From Mammaliicoccus fleurettii (GTDB lineage Bacteria; Bacillota; Bacilli; Staphylococcales; Staphylococcaceae): a DNA stretch of 35,229 bases. The position numbers and the translations under genes are program-made. Below are positions 26,499 through 35,229 of the stretch, piece by piece. Numbering within the stretch: position 1 is the stretch's first letter; each line of letters starts with the position of its first letter. The notes beneath the pieces are model-generated. The model made no database searches, was not told where the DNA came from, and worked only from the letters and a program-made list of their open reading frames with translations. Where the stretch lies: the NCBI RefSeq assembly GCF_003970575.1, contig NZ_RXWZ01000171.1, forward strand, positions 1 to 35,229, read 5' to 3'.

Positions 26499-27995
26499 TT
26501 ACTTCGCCTCCACTTCTACATTTGGAATAATTTCTTTAATATATGATTGTTCATTTATATTAAATTGGGCAGCTAATTCTGAAATGTCTAGAACATATTG
26601 AGAAGCAATCCCCAACACAATTGTTGCTACAGTCAATATAACCATCGCATAAAGTTTGTTTTTAGATAGCACAACTCTCTCAGCTTGTGGAATGCCTTCT
26701 CTTCCAAAATACATCACCAAGAATACTCTCAGTAAGCTGTACATAGCGATTACACTTGAAAGAATCATCACAATGACACCGATTGTATAACCATTCTCTA
26801 AAGCACCTTTTATAATTAATAATTTCCCAGGAAATCCACTAAATGGAGGTACACCACCGATAGATAGTATAGTTATAAAGAATATAACGCCTAGACTTGG
26901 ATAATATTTAATGAGACCACCAAATTGGTCATAATATCTCGTTCCAGCTAATAATACAAACGTACCTATGATTAAGAATAGTAAAGTTTTGATTATCATA
27001 TCATGGCTGACATAGAAGATAGCGCCAGTTATACCGTCACTATTATTTGCACTTAAACCAAGTACTGCAAAACCAATAGACAAAATTACTTGGTAAGCAG
27101 CTATTTTTTTAATATCTTTAAATCCTAATACACCTATACTACCGATAATCATCGTAATAATAGCCATTATATATAGTAGAAAATGTGTAACGTCTGGCTT
27201 CTCATCAAACATAAGTACCATTATTCTAAGTAACGCATATACACCAACTTTAGTCATAAGACTTGCGAATAACGCAGCTAGTTCTGTGTTTAATGCAGCA
27301 TACGCTTTTGGCAACCACATAAACATTACAAGAGCAGCCTTACCACCAAATACAAATATCATAATAATCGCCACTAAAGTAACTGTCGCTGGTTGATTAC
27401 TTTCGCTCACTCTCATAGCTATATGGCCAAAATTCAAAGTACCTAACGTACCATATAAATAAGCAACACCCATCAAGAAGAACCATGAGCTTACGACGTT
27501 AATTACAACATAGATAATACTAGCTCTCAACTGTTCAATAGATTGCCCCAGTGTTAGTAATACAAATGAGGCTAAGAGCATAATTTCAAACATAACATAC
27601 AAATTAAATATATCTGCTGTAAGAAAACTACCATTAACACCAGTTAGTAAAAATAGTATAAAAGATGGTAAAAAATATTTATTTGCTATTCTTTCTCGTT
27701 TACCAAAACCAAAATAAATAATAACTGTCACAACAAAACAAGAAACAGTCGTGAACAATAGCCCGAGTTCATCACCTACGAATTGTATTCCAAATGGTGG
27801 TTGCCAGTCCCCAAAATTAATTACTAACGCTTTATTTAAACTAACTTCTATTAACATCCAAGCAGTTATTAATGTTGTAATTGTTAAACTCGATATCGCG
27901 ATACGTCTAGTTAACGTTAAACGTTCTTTAAAGAAGAACAGTATTAACCCAGTAATTAAAGGAACGAGTAATGGTATTAATATTAAATTATTCAT
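26499..27995 (-). CDS. mnhD2: Na+/H+ antiporter Mnh2 subunit D
   Basis: A 498-residue, 14-segment subunit of the NuoN/NuoM-related antiporter type, equal in length to S. aureus MnhD2. [20 protein letters not shown] with the following MTKVG marks the proton path lysine region; [11 protein letters not shown] includes the conserved membrane glutamate. With MnhA it carries the ion-moving half-channels. Overlaps mnhC2 by 8 bases. Confidence 0.94.
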   Translation of the reverse strand: MNNLILIPLLVPLITGLILFFFKERLTLTRRIAISSLTITTLITAWMLIEVSLNKALVINFGDWQPPFGIQFVGDELGLLFTTVSCFVVTVIIYFGFGKRERIANKYFLPSFILFLLTGVNGSFLTADIFNLYVMFEIMLLASFVLLTLGQSIEQLRASIIYVVINVVSSWFFLMGVAYLYGTLGTLNFGHIAMRVSESNQPATVTLVAIIMIFVFGGKAALVMFMWLPKAYAALNTELAALFASLMTKVGVYALLRIMVLMFDEKPDVTHFLLYIMAIITMIIGSIGVLGFKDIKKIAAYQVILSIGFAVLGLSANNSDGITGAIFYVSHDMIIKTLLFLIIGTFVLLAGTRYYDQFGGLIKYYPSLGVIFFITILSIGGVPPFSGFPGKLLIIKGALENGYTIGVIVMILSSVIAMYSLLRVFLVMYFGREGIPQAERVVLSKNKLYAMVILTVATIVLGIASQYVLDISELAAQFNINEQSYIKEIIPNVEVEAK

Positions 27996-28335
27996 CTACA
28001 TCTTCATCCTCACCGCGTAACGCCTCTATTCTGTTCACTTTCGTTAACTTAAATGTTCTATATACTAAAACAAGTAAAAATGCTGTAATAGCAAAACCTA
28101 TAACGATTGCAGTCAATATTAGCGCTTGTGGTAAAGGATCTACATAATCTTTACCTTCTCCATTTATAAGAGGGACATTCTTCCCACCAAATTCACTCAT
28201 TGATAAAATCATTAAGTTTGCTACGTGTGTATAAATTGCTGTCCCGATAACAATTCGAATTAAGTTCTTAGATAAAATCATATATGTTCCTACAAAGGTC
28301 AGTACACCTATTATAATTACAAGTATTAAATTCAA
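27988..28335 (-). CDS. mnhC2: Na+/H+ antiporter Mnh2 subunit C
   Basis: A 115-residue NuoK-like subunit with three membrane segments (about 4-22, 28-50, 70-92). [19 protein letters not shown] is the MrpC signature. It overlaps both neighbours (4 and 8 bases), fitting a tightly coupled operon. Confidence 0.93.
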   Translation of the reverse strand: MNLILVIIIGVLTFVGTYMILSKNLIRIVIGTAIYTHVANLMILSMSEFGGKNVPLINGEGKDYVDPLPQALILTAIVIGFAITAFLLVLVYRTFKLTKVNRIEALRGEDEDVDE

Positions 28336-28757
28336 CTGTTATCACCACTAATCGCAAGCATGATTGTTACAACAGCTCCAACTACAGTGAGTAGTATACC
28401 TAGCTCAAATAGTGTAACACTTGATATATGAATTTCACCTAATAGCGGTAATGTGACATAACCGTCTTCGTGAGTTAACATTGGATGACCAAAAAATATT
28501 GGTATAATACCAGTTCCGATAGAGATTAAACAACCGATAATCGTCACTGCTCTAAAATCCAAAGGCATTGATTGGACAACTGTTTCAACATCAAAAGCTA
28601 AAAACATTAAGATAAAGGCTGAACTAAAAACAAGTCCACCTATAAATCCTCCACCAGGGTTATCATGACCTGCAAGAAAAATATAAAATCCAAACGTCAA
28701 AATAATAAAAATGGCTATTTTGGATATCGTTTCTAATACCACATCATTTTCTTTCAT
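28332..28757 (-). CDS. mnhB2: Na+/H+ antiporter Mnh2 subunit B
   Basis: A 141-residue MrpB-type subunit with four membrane segments. [19 protein letters not shown] and the later [20 protein letters not shown] are diagnostic. Start at 28757 (MKENDVV) gives the same length as the S. aureus protein and follows GGGTGATCC; a start at 28766 adds three residues. It overlaps the end of mnhA2 by 14 bases. Confidence 0.93.
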   Translation of the reverse strand: MKENDVVLETISKIAIFIILTFGFYIFLAGHDNPGGGFIGGLVFSSAFILMFLAFDVETVVQSMPLDFRAVTIIGCLISIGTGIIPIFFGHPMLTHEDGYVTLPLLGEIHISSVTLFELGILLTVVGAVVTIMLAISGDNS

Positions 28758-31143
28758 TAGGATCACCCTTTCTTATCTTAAATTTAACTAAAGTGAATAT
28801 ACCTAAACCAGCAATCAAAATAACAATACCTTCTAACATTGTATCGAGTGCTCTAAAGTCTCCGAGTATACCGTTCACTATATTTTTAACGCCTGCTAAT
28901 TCGTCGGCATGCTCATAATAAAATGAAATTTTGTCGAATAAACTATCTTGTTGCATCATTATAACGAAGATTACGACAAAGACTGCCATTAATAAAGAAA
29001 TCGTTAATTTAAATACTTCACTTAACACATGAGGATTATCCTTTTGTACGTTTGGCAAATGGTAAAATACTAATAAAAATAACACTGTTGTGATCGTTTC
29101 AATTACTAATTGTGTAAGTGCTAAATCTGGTGCTTTCATAAATATAAATACCACTGCTATTGAATATCCTATTACACCGTTTAAGATGGTCATCGTCATT
29201 CTTTCACGAATAAACATTAATGCTGTCGCAGTTATCACGATATTAATTAAAATAATAATTTCAAATGTTGAAGCATCTGTAATATGATAATAAGCTATAT
29301 CGTAAATACCTACTTGATAAATACCGTATCCCATTATGACAAAGAATATAATATATATAATGTGCAAGTATTGATTCAATTTATTGTTCATTATACTTTG
29401 AATTGAGAACGTACTTACTCTATCTAATAAACTCATACCTTGTGTATAAAGCGTATTAATTTCAAGTTGTTTAGAAAACTTACTATATATAACATCCCAT
29501 TTAGGAAATAGCACAAGTAATGTACCACAGATATAAATACCTAATGTTAAGAATAATTCTACTGTGAAACCATGCCATGCACTAATATGAGGTAAATGAT
29601 TCATAACTTGACCATCTTGGAATATATCTCTTAACGCTGGTCCAATTAAATATTCTCCTAATAAATTAGGAACAAAGAATATTGTCGGTACAAACAACAC
29701 GATTATAAATGGTGCAATTAACAATCCACCGCCATCATGACGAGGTACTTTAGGTAATTGTTCTTTTTTTATTTGTCCAAAGAATGGTTCTTTAATTAAC
29801 TTAATACAATAAACAAATGTAAAAATGCTGCCTATAAATCCAGCTGATATCATTACAATGGACATTACTTGATTAAATATTTCAGTATGTCCTGTTTCCA
29901 CTAAACTAGTAAAAAATGCTTCTTTACTTAAAAAACCATTAAACAATGGAATACCAGCCATAGACAGTGCACTTATCGTCATAACAACTGCTGTTATTGG
30001 CATAATTTTTCGTAATCCACCTAGCTTTTTAACATCTCTTGTGCCTGTTTCATGGTCAATAATGCCAACACCCATAAATAGAACACTTTTGAAAATAGCG
30101 TGATTAATTAAATGGAATAATGCTGCAAACAAACTTGCTAAAAAGATTTCATTATCCGCTTTAAAATCACTGTTTAAAGCAAGTAATCCTAAACCAATCA
30201 TCGTCATAATCATACCGAGCTGACTGATTGTAGAATAAGCTAGCATTGCTTTTAAGTCTTTCTTATTTACTGCAAAGAAAGATCCTACCAATAAAGTAAC
30301 TAACCCAACTGTAACAACTGTATAAACAACCCATTCACTTTGACCAATAATTGGTGTGAATCTTAATAATAAATAAAGTCCTGCTTTAACCATTGTTGCT
30401 GAATGTAAATAAGCACTTACTGGCGTTGGTGCTTCCATAGCATCCGGTAACCAAATATGGAATGGAAACTGTGCTGACTTCGTAAATGCTCCGAGTAAGA
30501 TTAAAATGACTGCAAGTACAAACCATGGTGATTCAAATATTTTATCAACCATACCCACTTGTTCAGTAATTGTATTCGTACCCGTAATGCTATTTAGCAG
30601 AATTAAACCTACTAACATAGCCATTCCACCAAAAACAGTGATTAAAAATGATTTCAAAGCACCTTCTTGACTTTTCCCACGTTGATACCAATATGAAATA
30701 AGTAAGAATGAAGAAATACTCGTCAATTCCCAAAATGTATATAACAAAATTGTATTATTAGAAAGTACTACGCCCAACATTGCGAGCATAAACATTAATA
30801 AATACGTATAAAATCTTGGAAGGTTATCTTTTTCATGAGATAAGTAATAAATGGCATAAAGGAAAACACCTGCACCAATTAATGAAATAAGAAGTGCAAA
30901 AATTAAAGATAAGCCATCAAGTCGAAAATCTAAATTAACATCAATGATAGGTATCCATTCTTGAAAATAAGTAACTATATTTCCAGTATAAACATTCCTA
31001 ATTTGGCTAAGAAAATATATGGAACTAAGTACTGGAGCAATTAAACTTAGCCAACCTGCAAATCGACTAAACTTTGTATTCATAGTCATAAGTACAATTG
31101 ACATTACAACTATAATCATTAAAAACAGCCATACTAAAGCCAT
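28744..31143 (-). CDS. mnhA2: Na+/H+ antiporter Mnh2 subunit A
   Basis: A 799-residue, about 20-segment membrane protein. The N-terminal 500 residues are of the NuoL type with the conserved Glu139 (FWELTS), Lys222 (TKSAQFPFH) and [19 protein letters not shown]; the C-terminal part is the MrpA-specific extension with the DUF4040-like [20 protein letters not shown]. It carries part of the ion path of the antiporter. AAAGGAG lies before the ATG. First of seven mnh genes and 18 bases after the recombinase-like gene, so a single transcript is likely. The 2 rather than 1 form is inferred from subunit lengths and from its place near mnt and a sar gene, as in S. aureus. Confidence 0.94.
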   Translation of the reverse strand: MALVWLFLMIIVVMSIVLMTMNTKFSRFAGWLSLIAPVLSSIYFLSQIRNVYTGNIVTYFQEWIPIIDVNLDFRLDGLSLIFALLISLIGAGVFLYAIYYLSHEKDNLPRFYTYLLMFMLAMLGVVLSNNTILLYTFWELTSISSFLLISYWYQRGKSQEGALKSFLITVFGGMAMLVGLILLNSITGTNTITEQVGMVDKIFESPWFVLAVILILLGAFTKSAQFPFHIWLPDAMEAPTPVSAYLHSATMVKAGLYLLLRFTPIIGQSEWVVYTVVTVGLVTLLVGSFFAVNKKDLKAMLAYSTISQLGMIMTMIGLGLLALNSDFKADNEIFLASLFAALFHLINHAIFKSVLFMGVGIIDHETGTRDVKKLGGLRKIMPITAVVMTISALSMAGIPLFNGFLSKEAFFTSLVETGHTEIFNQVMSIVMISAGFIGSIFTFVYCIKLIKEPFFGQIKKEQLPKVPRHDGGGLLIAPFIIVLFVPTIFFVPNLLGEYLIGPALRDIFQDGQVMNHLPHISAWHGFTVELFLTLGIYICGTLLVLFPKWDVIYSKFSKQLEINTLYTQGMSLLDRVSTFSIQSIMNNKLNQYLHIIYIIFFVIMGYGIYQVGIYDIAYYHITDASTFEIIILINIVITATALMFIRERMTMTILNGVIGYSIAVVFIFMKAPDLALTQLVIETITTVLFLLVFYHLPNVQKDNPHVLSEVFKLTISLLMAVFVVIFVIMMQQDSLFDKISFYYEHADELAGVKNIVNGILGDFRALDTMLEGIVILIAGLGIFTLVKFKIRKGDPNERK

Positions 31144-31161
31144 ACACTAACTCCTTTCTCT

Positions 31162-31713
31162 CTATATATTAAGTTCTATTGTCGTTTCTTTTTTAATAGT
31201 CGTTACGTCAATAAATTTTAGTGTCTCTAGTAAAGATTGATGTCCAAGATACTTTTGAATAATAGATACAGAAATCCCGGATTTGAAAGCATGATATGCA
31301 AAAGTTTTTCTTAACGAGTATAACCCAATATTCTTGAGCCCTACCTCTTCAGCAGCCACATGAATAATTCTATAAGCTTGTTGTCTCGATAATTGTTTTT
31401 TTGTTTTGATGGACATAAATACAAAGTCGTCTCTCTTAAGCCCTTCTTCCCTTATAAAAGATGACAAACTCGATCTTAAATGAAGAGGAATGACCACTCT
31501 TATTAAATCCTTCTCATCATTAATCCAATTATATTTAATATCATTATCCTCATCTAATAAATCCTGAACAGTTAAAGTCAATAATTGATTAACTTTCATT
31601 CCAGTATGAATAGCCAAGCTAAACAATAAATAATCTCTTTCACTATGTGATTTAAGCACTTCATACATTGCTCTTATATCGTCTTTATTCTTAATTGGAG
31701 ATACTTGTTGCAT
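31162..31713 (-). CDS. Tyrosine-recombinase-like protein lacking key catalytic residues
   Basis: A 183-residue protein made of only the catalytic-domain fold of phage-integrase/XerC recombinases, without the N-terminal core-binding domain. Aligning by motif: IHTGMKVNQLLTL stands for TGLRxxEL, so catalytic Arg is Lys40; LYSLRKTFAYHAF stands for HxLRHTFATH, so His is Tyr132 while Arg135 remains; LGHQS keeps His158; and TLKFIDV stands for TxxYxHV, so the nucleophilic Tyr is Phe167. Strand transfer should be impossible. DNA binding could persist. It lies 18 bases before mnhA2. I recall an integrase-like gene near mnh2 in S. aureus, suggesting long retention. GGAAGG is a rather distant 14 bases from the ATG. 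Confidence 0.8.
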   Translation of the reverse strand: MQQVSPIKNKDDIRAMYEVLKSHSERDYLLFSLAIHTGMKVNQLLTLTVQDLLDEDNDIKYNWINDEKDLIRVVIPLHLRSSLSSFIREEGLKRDDFVFMSIKTKKQLSRQQAYRIIHVAAEEVGLKNIGLYSLRKTFAYHAFKSGISVSIIQKYLGHQSLLETLKFIDVTTIKKETTIELNI

Positions 31714-31849
31714 GCAATTTGTCCATCCTTCCTAATTAAGGTACATATTAATAATAATATATATTTGAGTAACATGAAAGAAATTTTTACCTTTTTTTGT
31801 CGTTTTTACAAAGATATTTCGATATATAAGTTGAAAGGAGGTATTAATT

Positions 31850-32059
31850 ATGGAAACAGTTAAAGACATTAACATCATATTATTACATCAATATTTAGAC
31901 GAAGCCTCTAAAGTGAAAACTGTTCAACGAAAATTTAATGCAATTAATTTAAACGTTACTCCTGAACAAGTTAAAACTTTTAAAGCTATCATCGAAACAT
32001 TAAGCGACGAAAAGTTCAAAGATGCTTATATCGTCAAAACAATTCAGATAGAAAATTAA
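31850..32059 (+). CDS. DUF1659-type small protein
   Basis: A 69-residue soluble protein with a strong ribosome site (AAAGGAGG, 8 bases). The part QRKFNAINLNVTPEQVKTFK and the length fit DUF1659, a small Firmicutes family of unknown function that is commonly encoded next to DUF2922. That partner follows here after 32 bases. Divergent from the recombinase-like gene. Confidence 0.75.
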   Translation: METVKDINIILLHQYLDEASKVKTVQRKFNAINLNVTPEQVKTFKAIIETLSDEKFKDAYIVKTIQIEN

Positions 32060-32091
32060 TACTATCTGATAATAAGTTAGGAGGTGAAAAC

Positions 32092-32307
32092 ATGAGAAGA
32101 GTATTAGAATTAACATTTAAGACATCAACTGAAAAAACATTTACACTCCAAATTCAAAATCCAAAAGCAGATTTAACAAAAGAATTTGTAGAGCAAGCTA
32201 TGAATAAAATCATGAAACTAAACTTATTGAATTTATCAAAAGGAGAATTAGTTTCAATCCATTCAGCGCAATATATAGAGCGTAATACTCGCCCTTTAAT
32301 TAAATAA
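32092..32307 (+). CDS. DUF2922-type small protein
   Basis: A 71-residue soluble protein. LELTFKTSTEKTFTLQIQNP, the central VEQAMNKIM, then LVSIHSAQYIERNT fit the DUF2922 family (typical ending SVKxAxxIERxxT). Function unknown. AGGAGGTGAAAAC precedes the ATG. Probably co-expressed with the DUF1659 gene and ended by the hairpin at 32326-32356. Confidence 0.8.
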   Translation: MRRVLELTFKTSTEKTFTLQIQNPKADLTKEFVEQAMNKIMKLNLLNLSKGELVSIHSAQYIERNTRPLIK

Positions 32308-32325
32308 TCTATATACAAAAAAAGT

Positions 32326-32356
32326 GGCTGAGACAAATTAATTGTCTCAGCCTTTT
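32326..32356 (+). terminator. Terminator of the DUF1659-DUF2922 pair
   Basis: GGCTGAGACAA (32326-32336) pairs with TTGTCTCAGCC (32342-32352), tip ATTAA, followed by TTTT. The GAGACAA-ATTAA-TTGTCTC core is identical to the mntABC terminator, and the outer pair change is compensated. Confidence 0.88.
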
Positions 32357-32373
32357 AGTATTTGGTCATTTAT

Positions 32374-32968
32374 TTTTACACAAGTCGGAAGATGTGTAAG
32401 CATGGGTAGTCATATTCACACATATAGGAAGATGTGTAAGCATAGGTAGCTATATTCACACATACCAAAAGAAGTGTAAGTATAGGTAGCTATATTTACA
32501 CATACCAAAAGAAGCGTAAGTATAGGTAGCTAGCTATATTTACACAAGTCGGAAGATGGGTAAGCATGGGTAGTCATATTCACACATATAGGAAGATGTG
32601 TAAGCATGGGTAGTCATATTCACACATATAGGAAGATGTGTAAGCATGGGTAGTCATATTCACAAATATCAGAAGATGGGTAAGCATGGGTACCTATATT
32701 CACACATATAGGAAGATGGGTAAGCATGAGTAGCTATATTTACACTAGTCGGAAGATGGGTAAGCATGAGTAGCTATATTTACACTAGTCGGAAGATGGG
32801 TAAGCATGGGTAGTTATATTCACACATATCAGAAGATGTGTAAGCATAGGTAGCTATATTTACACATGTCGGAAGATGTGTAAATATAGGTAGTCATATT
32901 CACAAATATCAGAAGATGTGTAAGCAGGGTTACCTATATTCACACATATAGGAAGATGTGTGAAAGAT
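32374..32968. repeat. Tandem array C: 40-bp repeat, about 14.5 copies
   Basis: The phrase GATGTGTAAGCATGGGTAG or a variant recurs every 40 bp: TAAG at 32397, 32437, 32477, 32517, then 32561 (a 44-bp step from a duplicated TAGC), then every 40 bp to 32921, with a last decayed copy near 32961. Each unit has an inverted repeat of the form TTTACACA / TGTGTAAG; one is a perfect 13-bp dyad TATATTTACACAT / ATGTGTAAATATA (32855-32867, 32876-32888). The period is not a multiple of three and no frame stays open, so it is non-coding. It fills the gap between two convergent genes. Confidence 0.95.
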
Positions 32969-32976
32969 TTTTATAC

Positions 32977-33045
32977 ATAAAGCACCTCGTTAATTTAGTT
33001 TTTGTCATGATCAATTAAATTATACGAAAGTGCTTTATTTTTTTG
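32977..33045 (+). terminator. Long hairpin with T-run after array C
   Basis: ATAAAGCAC (32977-32985) pairs with GTGCTTTAT (33030-33038); inside, CG-TTAATTT pairs with AAATTA-TACG. TTTTTTT follows on the plus strand. It would stop plus-strand transcripts that run through array C. Could also be the 3' end of an unrecognised RNA. Confidence 0.55.
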
Positions 33046-33049
33046 TGAA

Positions 33050-33277
33050 AATAGATATTGAGAACGATTTTGTGAAGTGCTGACGCCCGAGGGAATAGTA
33101 TGAGTGAGAGACTACAGGCTCGAACCATACCCTCTGGCAAATGCACTACAAAATCGCAAGATTATATAAAAATAGATATGACTAACGATTTTGCAAGTGC
33201 TGACGCCTGAGGGAATAGTATGCGTGAGAGACTACAGGCTCGAACCATACCCTCTGGCAAATGCACGAACAAAATCG
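33050..33277. repeat. Two tandem copies of a 92-nt structured hairpin element
   Basis: Copies at 33065-33156 and 33186-33277 with flanks AAAATAGATAT repeated before each (121-bp period). The inner 60 bases differ at only two sites. Each can fold end to end: CGATTTTG / CAAAATCG at the base, GTGC / GCAC, GCC / GGC, GAGGG / CCCTC, and GTATG / CATAC, with a GAG-CTC tip. The base differs between copies but pairing is kept. No frame of note. Possible small RNA or miniature mobile element. Confidence 0.8.
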
Positions 33278-33299
33278 TAGATTTTATAAATAAAGAAAC

Positions 33300-33340
33300 G
33301 AGAGCTAATCCGAAAAATATGGATTAGCTCTCTTTATTTG
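33300..33340. terminator. Terminator of the SarA-family gene
   Basis: GAGAGCTAATCC (33300-33311) pairs with GGATTAGCTCTC (33321-33332) around a 9-base loop; A-rich before and TTTATTT after, so it may serve both strands. Confidence 0.85.
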
Positions 33341-33356
33341 AGAATTCTTATTTTTG

Positions 33357-33686
33357 TTAAATATCTTGAACGAGTGCTTTATAGTTCTCTTTATGCTTTT
33401 CATCCATGAAGTAATATACTTTTCTTTCATCAAGATCACTTCTATATTTATCTATTAAACCTTTTCTATACAACTTTGCTAAGTTTGTACCTATATTTGA
33501 AGGTCTCGTTTCGAGTTCTGTTAATTTACCGTTTAGTATTTCTTTTATCGTGATTTCTTTAGCTCTGAATATTTCTTCTAATATAATAAATTCAACTAGC
33601 GATAAGCGTTTATCATTTTTTAAATTTGTTATTTTATTTTCATAATCTATCATTTCTTGAATTGTTTTGTTAAATATTTCTGCCAC
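33357..33686 (-). CDS. SarA-family winged-helix regulator
   Basis: A 109-residue one-domain regulator. The hallmark is LYRKGLIDKYRSDLDERKVYYF, seen here as a recognition-helix/wing segment (about 70-92) with the DER motif shared by SarA, SarR and SarV. The N-terminal helix and the LSLVEFIILEEI helix fit the same fold. By eye it looks more like SarV (K-LISK-RSETDERQVFYF) than SarA itself, yet it sits in the position near mnh2 where S. aureus has sarA. Start is GTG at 33686, after AGGAGGG. It may control virulence, biofilm or wall genes, but targets are unknown. Alternative: a locus-specific, diverged sarA orthologue. Confidence 0.82.
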   Translation of the reverse strand: MAEIFNKTIQEMIDYENKITNLKNDKRLSLVEFIILEEIFRAKEITIKEILNGKLTELETRPSNIGTNLAKLYRKGLIDKYRSDLDERKVYYFMDEKHKENYKALVQDI

Positions 33687-33948
33687 TTCAAACCCTCCTG
33701 TTTTAAATTCTCCCGATTTTTAATAGTTCGCAATACATAAATTTCATTAATTATTATTGTAACCCGTTTTAAATTCATATTTTGATTAAATCGATTAGAA
33801 TATTTGATTTATTATAATACAACTTATCTTTTTCAACGAATCAGGTAACATATAATTACTTTTTTTGATATTATGATAGTATAAACATTTAAAATATGAC
33901 GATATTTGATGTTATATTCCAATTTTTGTCTTTCCATGAGGTGGTTAT

Positions 33949-35229
33949 TTGTATAATTACGAGATTACTTTACATAAAGAAAGCATTATTAATCCTAAAA
34001 AACCAGGATTTGGTGCACTATGTTTTATTTTAGAAGGAAAAACGGATTTAACTTTAAATCATACGAGCTATACTTTTAATGTCGGAGAATTATTCTATTT
34101 ACAGGATAATGATAACTATTTACCTATTATTAATAATGGTTTAGTTGCTATTCTTCATATTAGTTACTCAATGATGGAAAGTTTAAGTGGAGAGGAAGCT
34201 TTCGTCTTTAACATTCCTAGAACTACAAAAACCAATGAATTAGATAGATTTAAACACCAAATTAAAGATTTGTTTATTAGAGCTATATTAGCAGATTTAA
34301 ACAACGTAAAAATTAGACGTAGTCATTATGTGGTAGAAATTTATAAAATTTTGTATGAACGATTTAAAGTTGATACTAAAAACTATGGACAAATCGAAAT
34401 CAAGTTAAGTAGCCTTATATATAAAGTTAAACAATATATTGACCAGCATTATCATGAAAGACTTTCACTCAATAGTGTAGCAAGCCAGTTCTATATTTCT
34501 CCAGAACATTTATCACGAGAATTCTCGAAACAAATGGGAACGACATTTATTCAGTATTTAAAAGAAACGAGATTATTCCAAGCAACATATGCTTTATTGT
34601 TCAGTCAATTTAAGGTTGAACAAATTGCTAATAGTCACGGTTTCTCCAGTTATCACAATTTTAATCGACAGTTTAAGGAACAATTTCATGTAACACCGAA
34701 CCAATATAGATTACAATATAAAAAACACAAAATTAATAAAGAAAATGAAAATATTTCTAATGATTATAAAGATTTACTCATTTCTAAATTGCAAAAAATG
34801 ATGCAAAATAGATCGTTCGTACATGAGTATAAAAAAATGTCTTTTAATGATGGTCCACTTAAAACATTAAGAGCCAATCATAAGACATATTTACATATAG
34901 GCGATGTTTATGATTTCTACTCACCTTTTCTAGGTGAAATTTTAGAAAATGTAGAAAAAATGACTCAAACACCTATTATCATCATTCACTGTTCAGTGAA
35001 GAAATTTTTCAATGATGAACATAAAGAAATTTATAAACAAAATTTAGGTTTTTGTTTAAGTATGTTTTCAGATACTCGAATTATTCCATCTATAAAATTA
35101 TACGATATTGATTTAAACGATACTAAATTTAAAACAAACTGGCATGAACTAATAGATACGATACATAATTATTTTTATAATAAAAATGGAGAAATATTCT
35201 TTGATATAAACTATGCCGATGTTTATCAA
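33949..35229 (+). CDS. AraC-family regulator, Rbf/Rsp-like, cut by the window end
   Basis: At least 427 residues, open to the right edge. TTG start at 33949, 7 bases after GAGG; no ATG fits. Residues 1-100 look like a cupin-type sensor (FILEGKTDLTLNHTSYTF, then GELFYLQDND). Two helix-turn-helix motifs follow: LSLNSVASQFYISPEHLSRE (172-191) and VEQIANSHGFSSYHNFNRQF (223-242), with HVTPNQYR. Residues from about 300 begin a further domain (LGEILENVEKMTQTPIIIIH), as in the roughly 700-residue Rbf and Rsp regulators of staphylococci, where a glycosidase-like C-terminal part is present. Rbf controls biofilm in S. aureus. Which of these it matches is undecided. Confidence 0.85.
   Translation, partial: MYNYEITLHKESIINPKKPGFGALCFILEGKTDLTLNHTSYTFNVGELFYLQDNDNYLPIINNGLVAILHISYSMMESLSGEEAFVFNIPRTTKTNELDRFKHQIKDLFIRAILADLNNVKIRRSHYVVEIYKILYERFKVDTKNYGQIEIKLSSLIYKVKQYIDQHYHERLSLNSVASQFYISPEHLSREFSKQMGTTFIQYLKETRLFQATYALLFSQFKVEQIANSHGFSSYHNFNRQFKEQFHVTPNQYRLQYKKHKINKENENISNDYKDLLISKLQKMMQNRSFVHEYKKMSFNDGPLKTLRANHKTYLHIGDVYDFYSPFLGEILENVEKMTQTPIIIIHCSVKKFFNDEHKEIYKQNLGFCLSMFSDTRIIPSIKLYDIDLNDTKFKTNWHELIDTIHNYFYNKNGEIFFDINYADVYQ

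Noticed and set aside
31162-31713. Active integrase marking a prophage or integrative element
   Set aside because: Nucleophile and two other catalytic positions are changed, no core-binding domain, and no attachment repeats or phage genes nearby.
32374-32968. Array C as a CRISPR array
   Set aside because: Whole 40-bp units repeat, without unique spacers between constant repeats, and no cas gene is in the window.
32374-32968. Array C as a coding repeat
   Set aside because: A 40-bp period shifts frame each unit and stop codons fall in all frames.
33065-33277. Duplicated hairpins as tRNA genes
   Set aside because: No cloverleaf arms, T-loop or CCA-end pattern; the fold is one long rod.

Overview
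The window comes from a low-GC Gram-positive bacterium of the family Staphylococcaceae. Several genes are close to characteristic staphylococcal proteins: Asp23 with its AmaP anchor, PBP4 divergent from AbcA, MntR divergent from MntABC, the seven-gene Mnh2 antiporter, FhuCBG, and a SarA-family regulator next to a large Rbf/Rsp-like AraC regulator. Proteins resemble but differ clearly from those of S. aureus, and the order of loci is different. I infer a non-aureus staphylococcus, possibly of the sciuri (Mammaliicoccus) group; species was not established.

Layout. 1-126: a decayed IS1182-type transposase fragment and a terminator. 127-2881: an unknown four-cysteine lipoprotein, then formimidoylglutamase (hutG) with a RarD/EamA permease. 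2946-5639: ornithine carbamoyltransferase, a SunI-like small protein, and an SDR plus heme-monooxygenase-like pair. 5699-8575: a YjiH nucleoside-gate membrane protein under an apparent CcpA (cre) site, divergent from an MFS exporter. 8619-9986: the amaP-DUF2273-asp23 operon with a good SigB promoter. 10223-13059: fhuCBG with a perfect Fur box. 13274-14110: a YitT-family protein. 14271-16845: lactate permease and lactate dehydrogenase with Rex-like sites around a good promoter. 17459-21575: abcA / pbp4 and an M50-type metalloprotease. 21617-24872: mntR / mntABC with an MntR box at the transcription start. 25252-31143: mnhA2-G2. 31162-32307: a recombinase-like protein lacking key catalytic residues, and divergent DUF1659 and DUF2922 genes. 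33357-35229: the SarA-family gene and the truncated AraC regulator.

Much of the window is about homeostasis: metal supply (Fhu, Mnt), cation/proton balance (Mnh2), cell wall (PBP4, AbcA), envelope stress (Asp23/AmaP) and redox-linked lactate exchange (LldP/Ldh). Regulator sites seen directly or by close match to consensus: SigB, Fur, MntR, CcpA and Rex, plus weaker ARG boxes.

The least explained content is intergenic. Three tandem arrays (17090-17329, 25004-25118, 32374-32968) have unrelated sequences but almost the same period (39-41 bp). Inverted repeats are clear in many of their units. A 92-nt structured hairpin element is duplicated at 33065-33277. Three families of terminator hairpins each occur more than once. 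These, together with the recombinase-like protein beside mnhA2, are the best candidates for undescribed biology. No CRISPR, tRNA, rRNA or prophage was seen.
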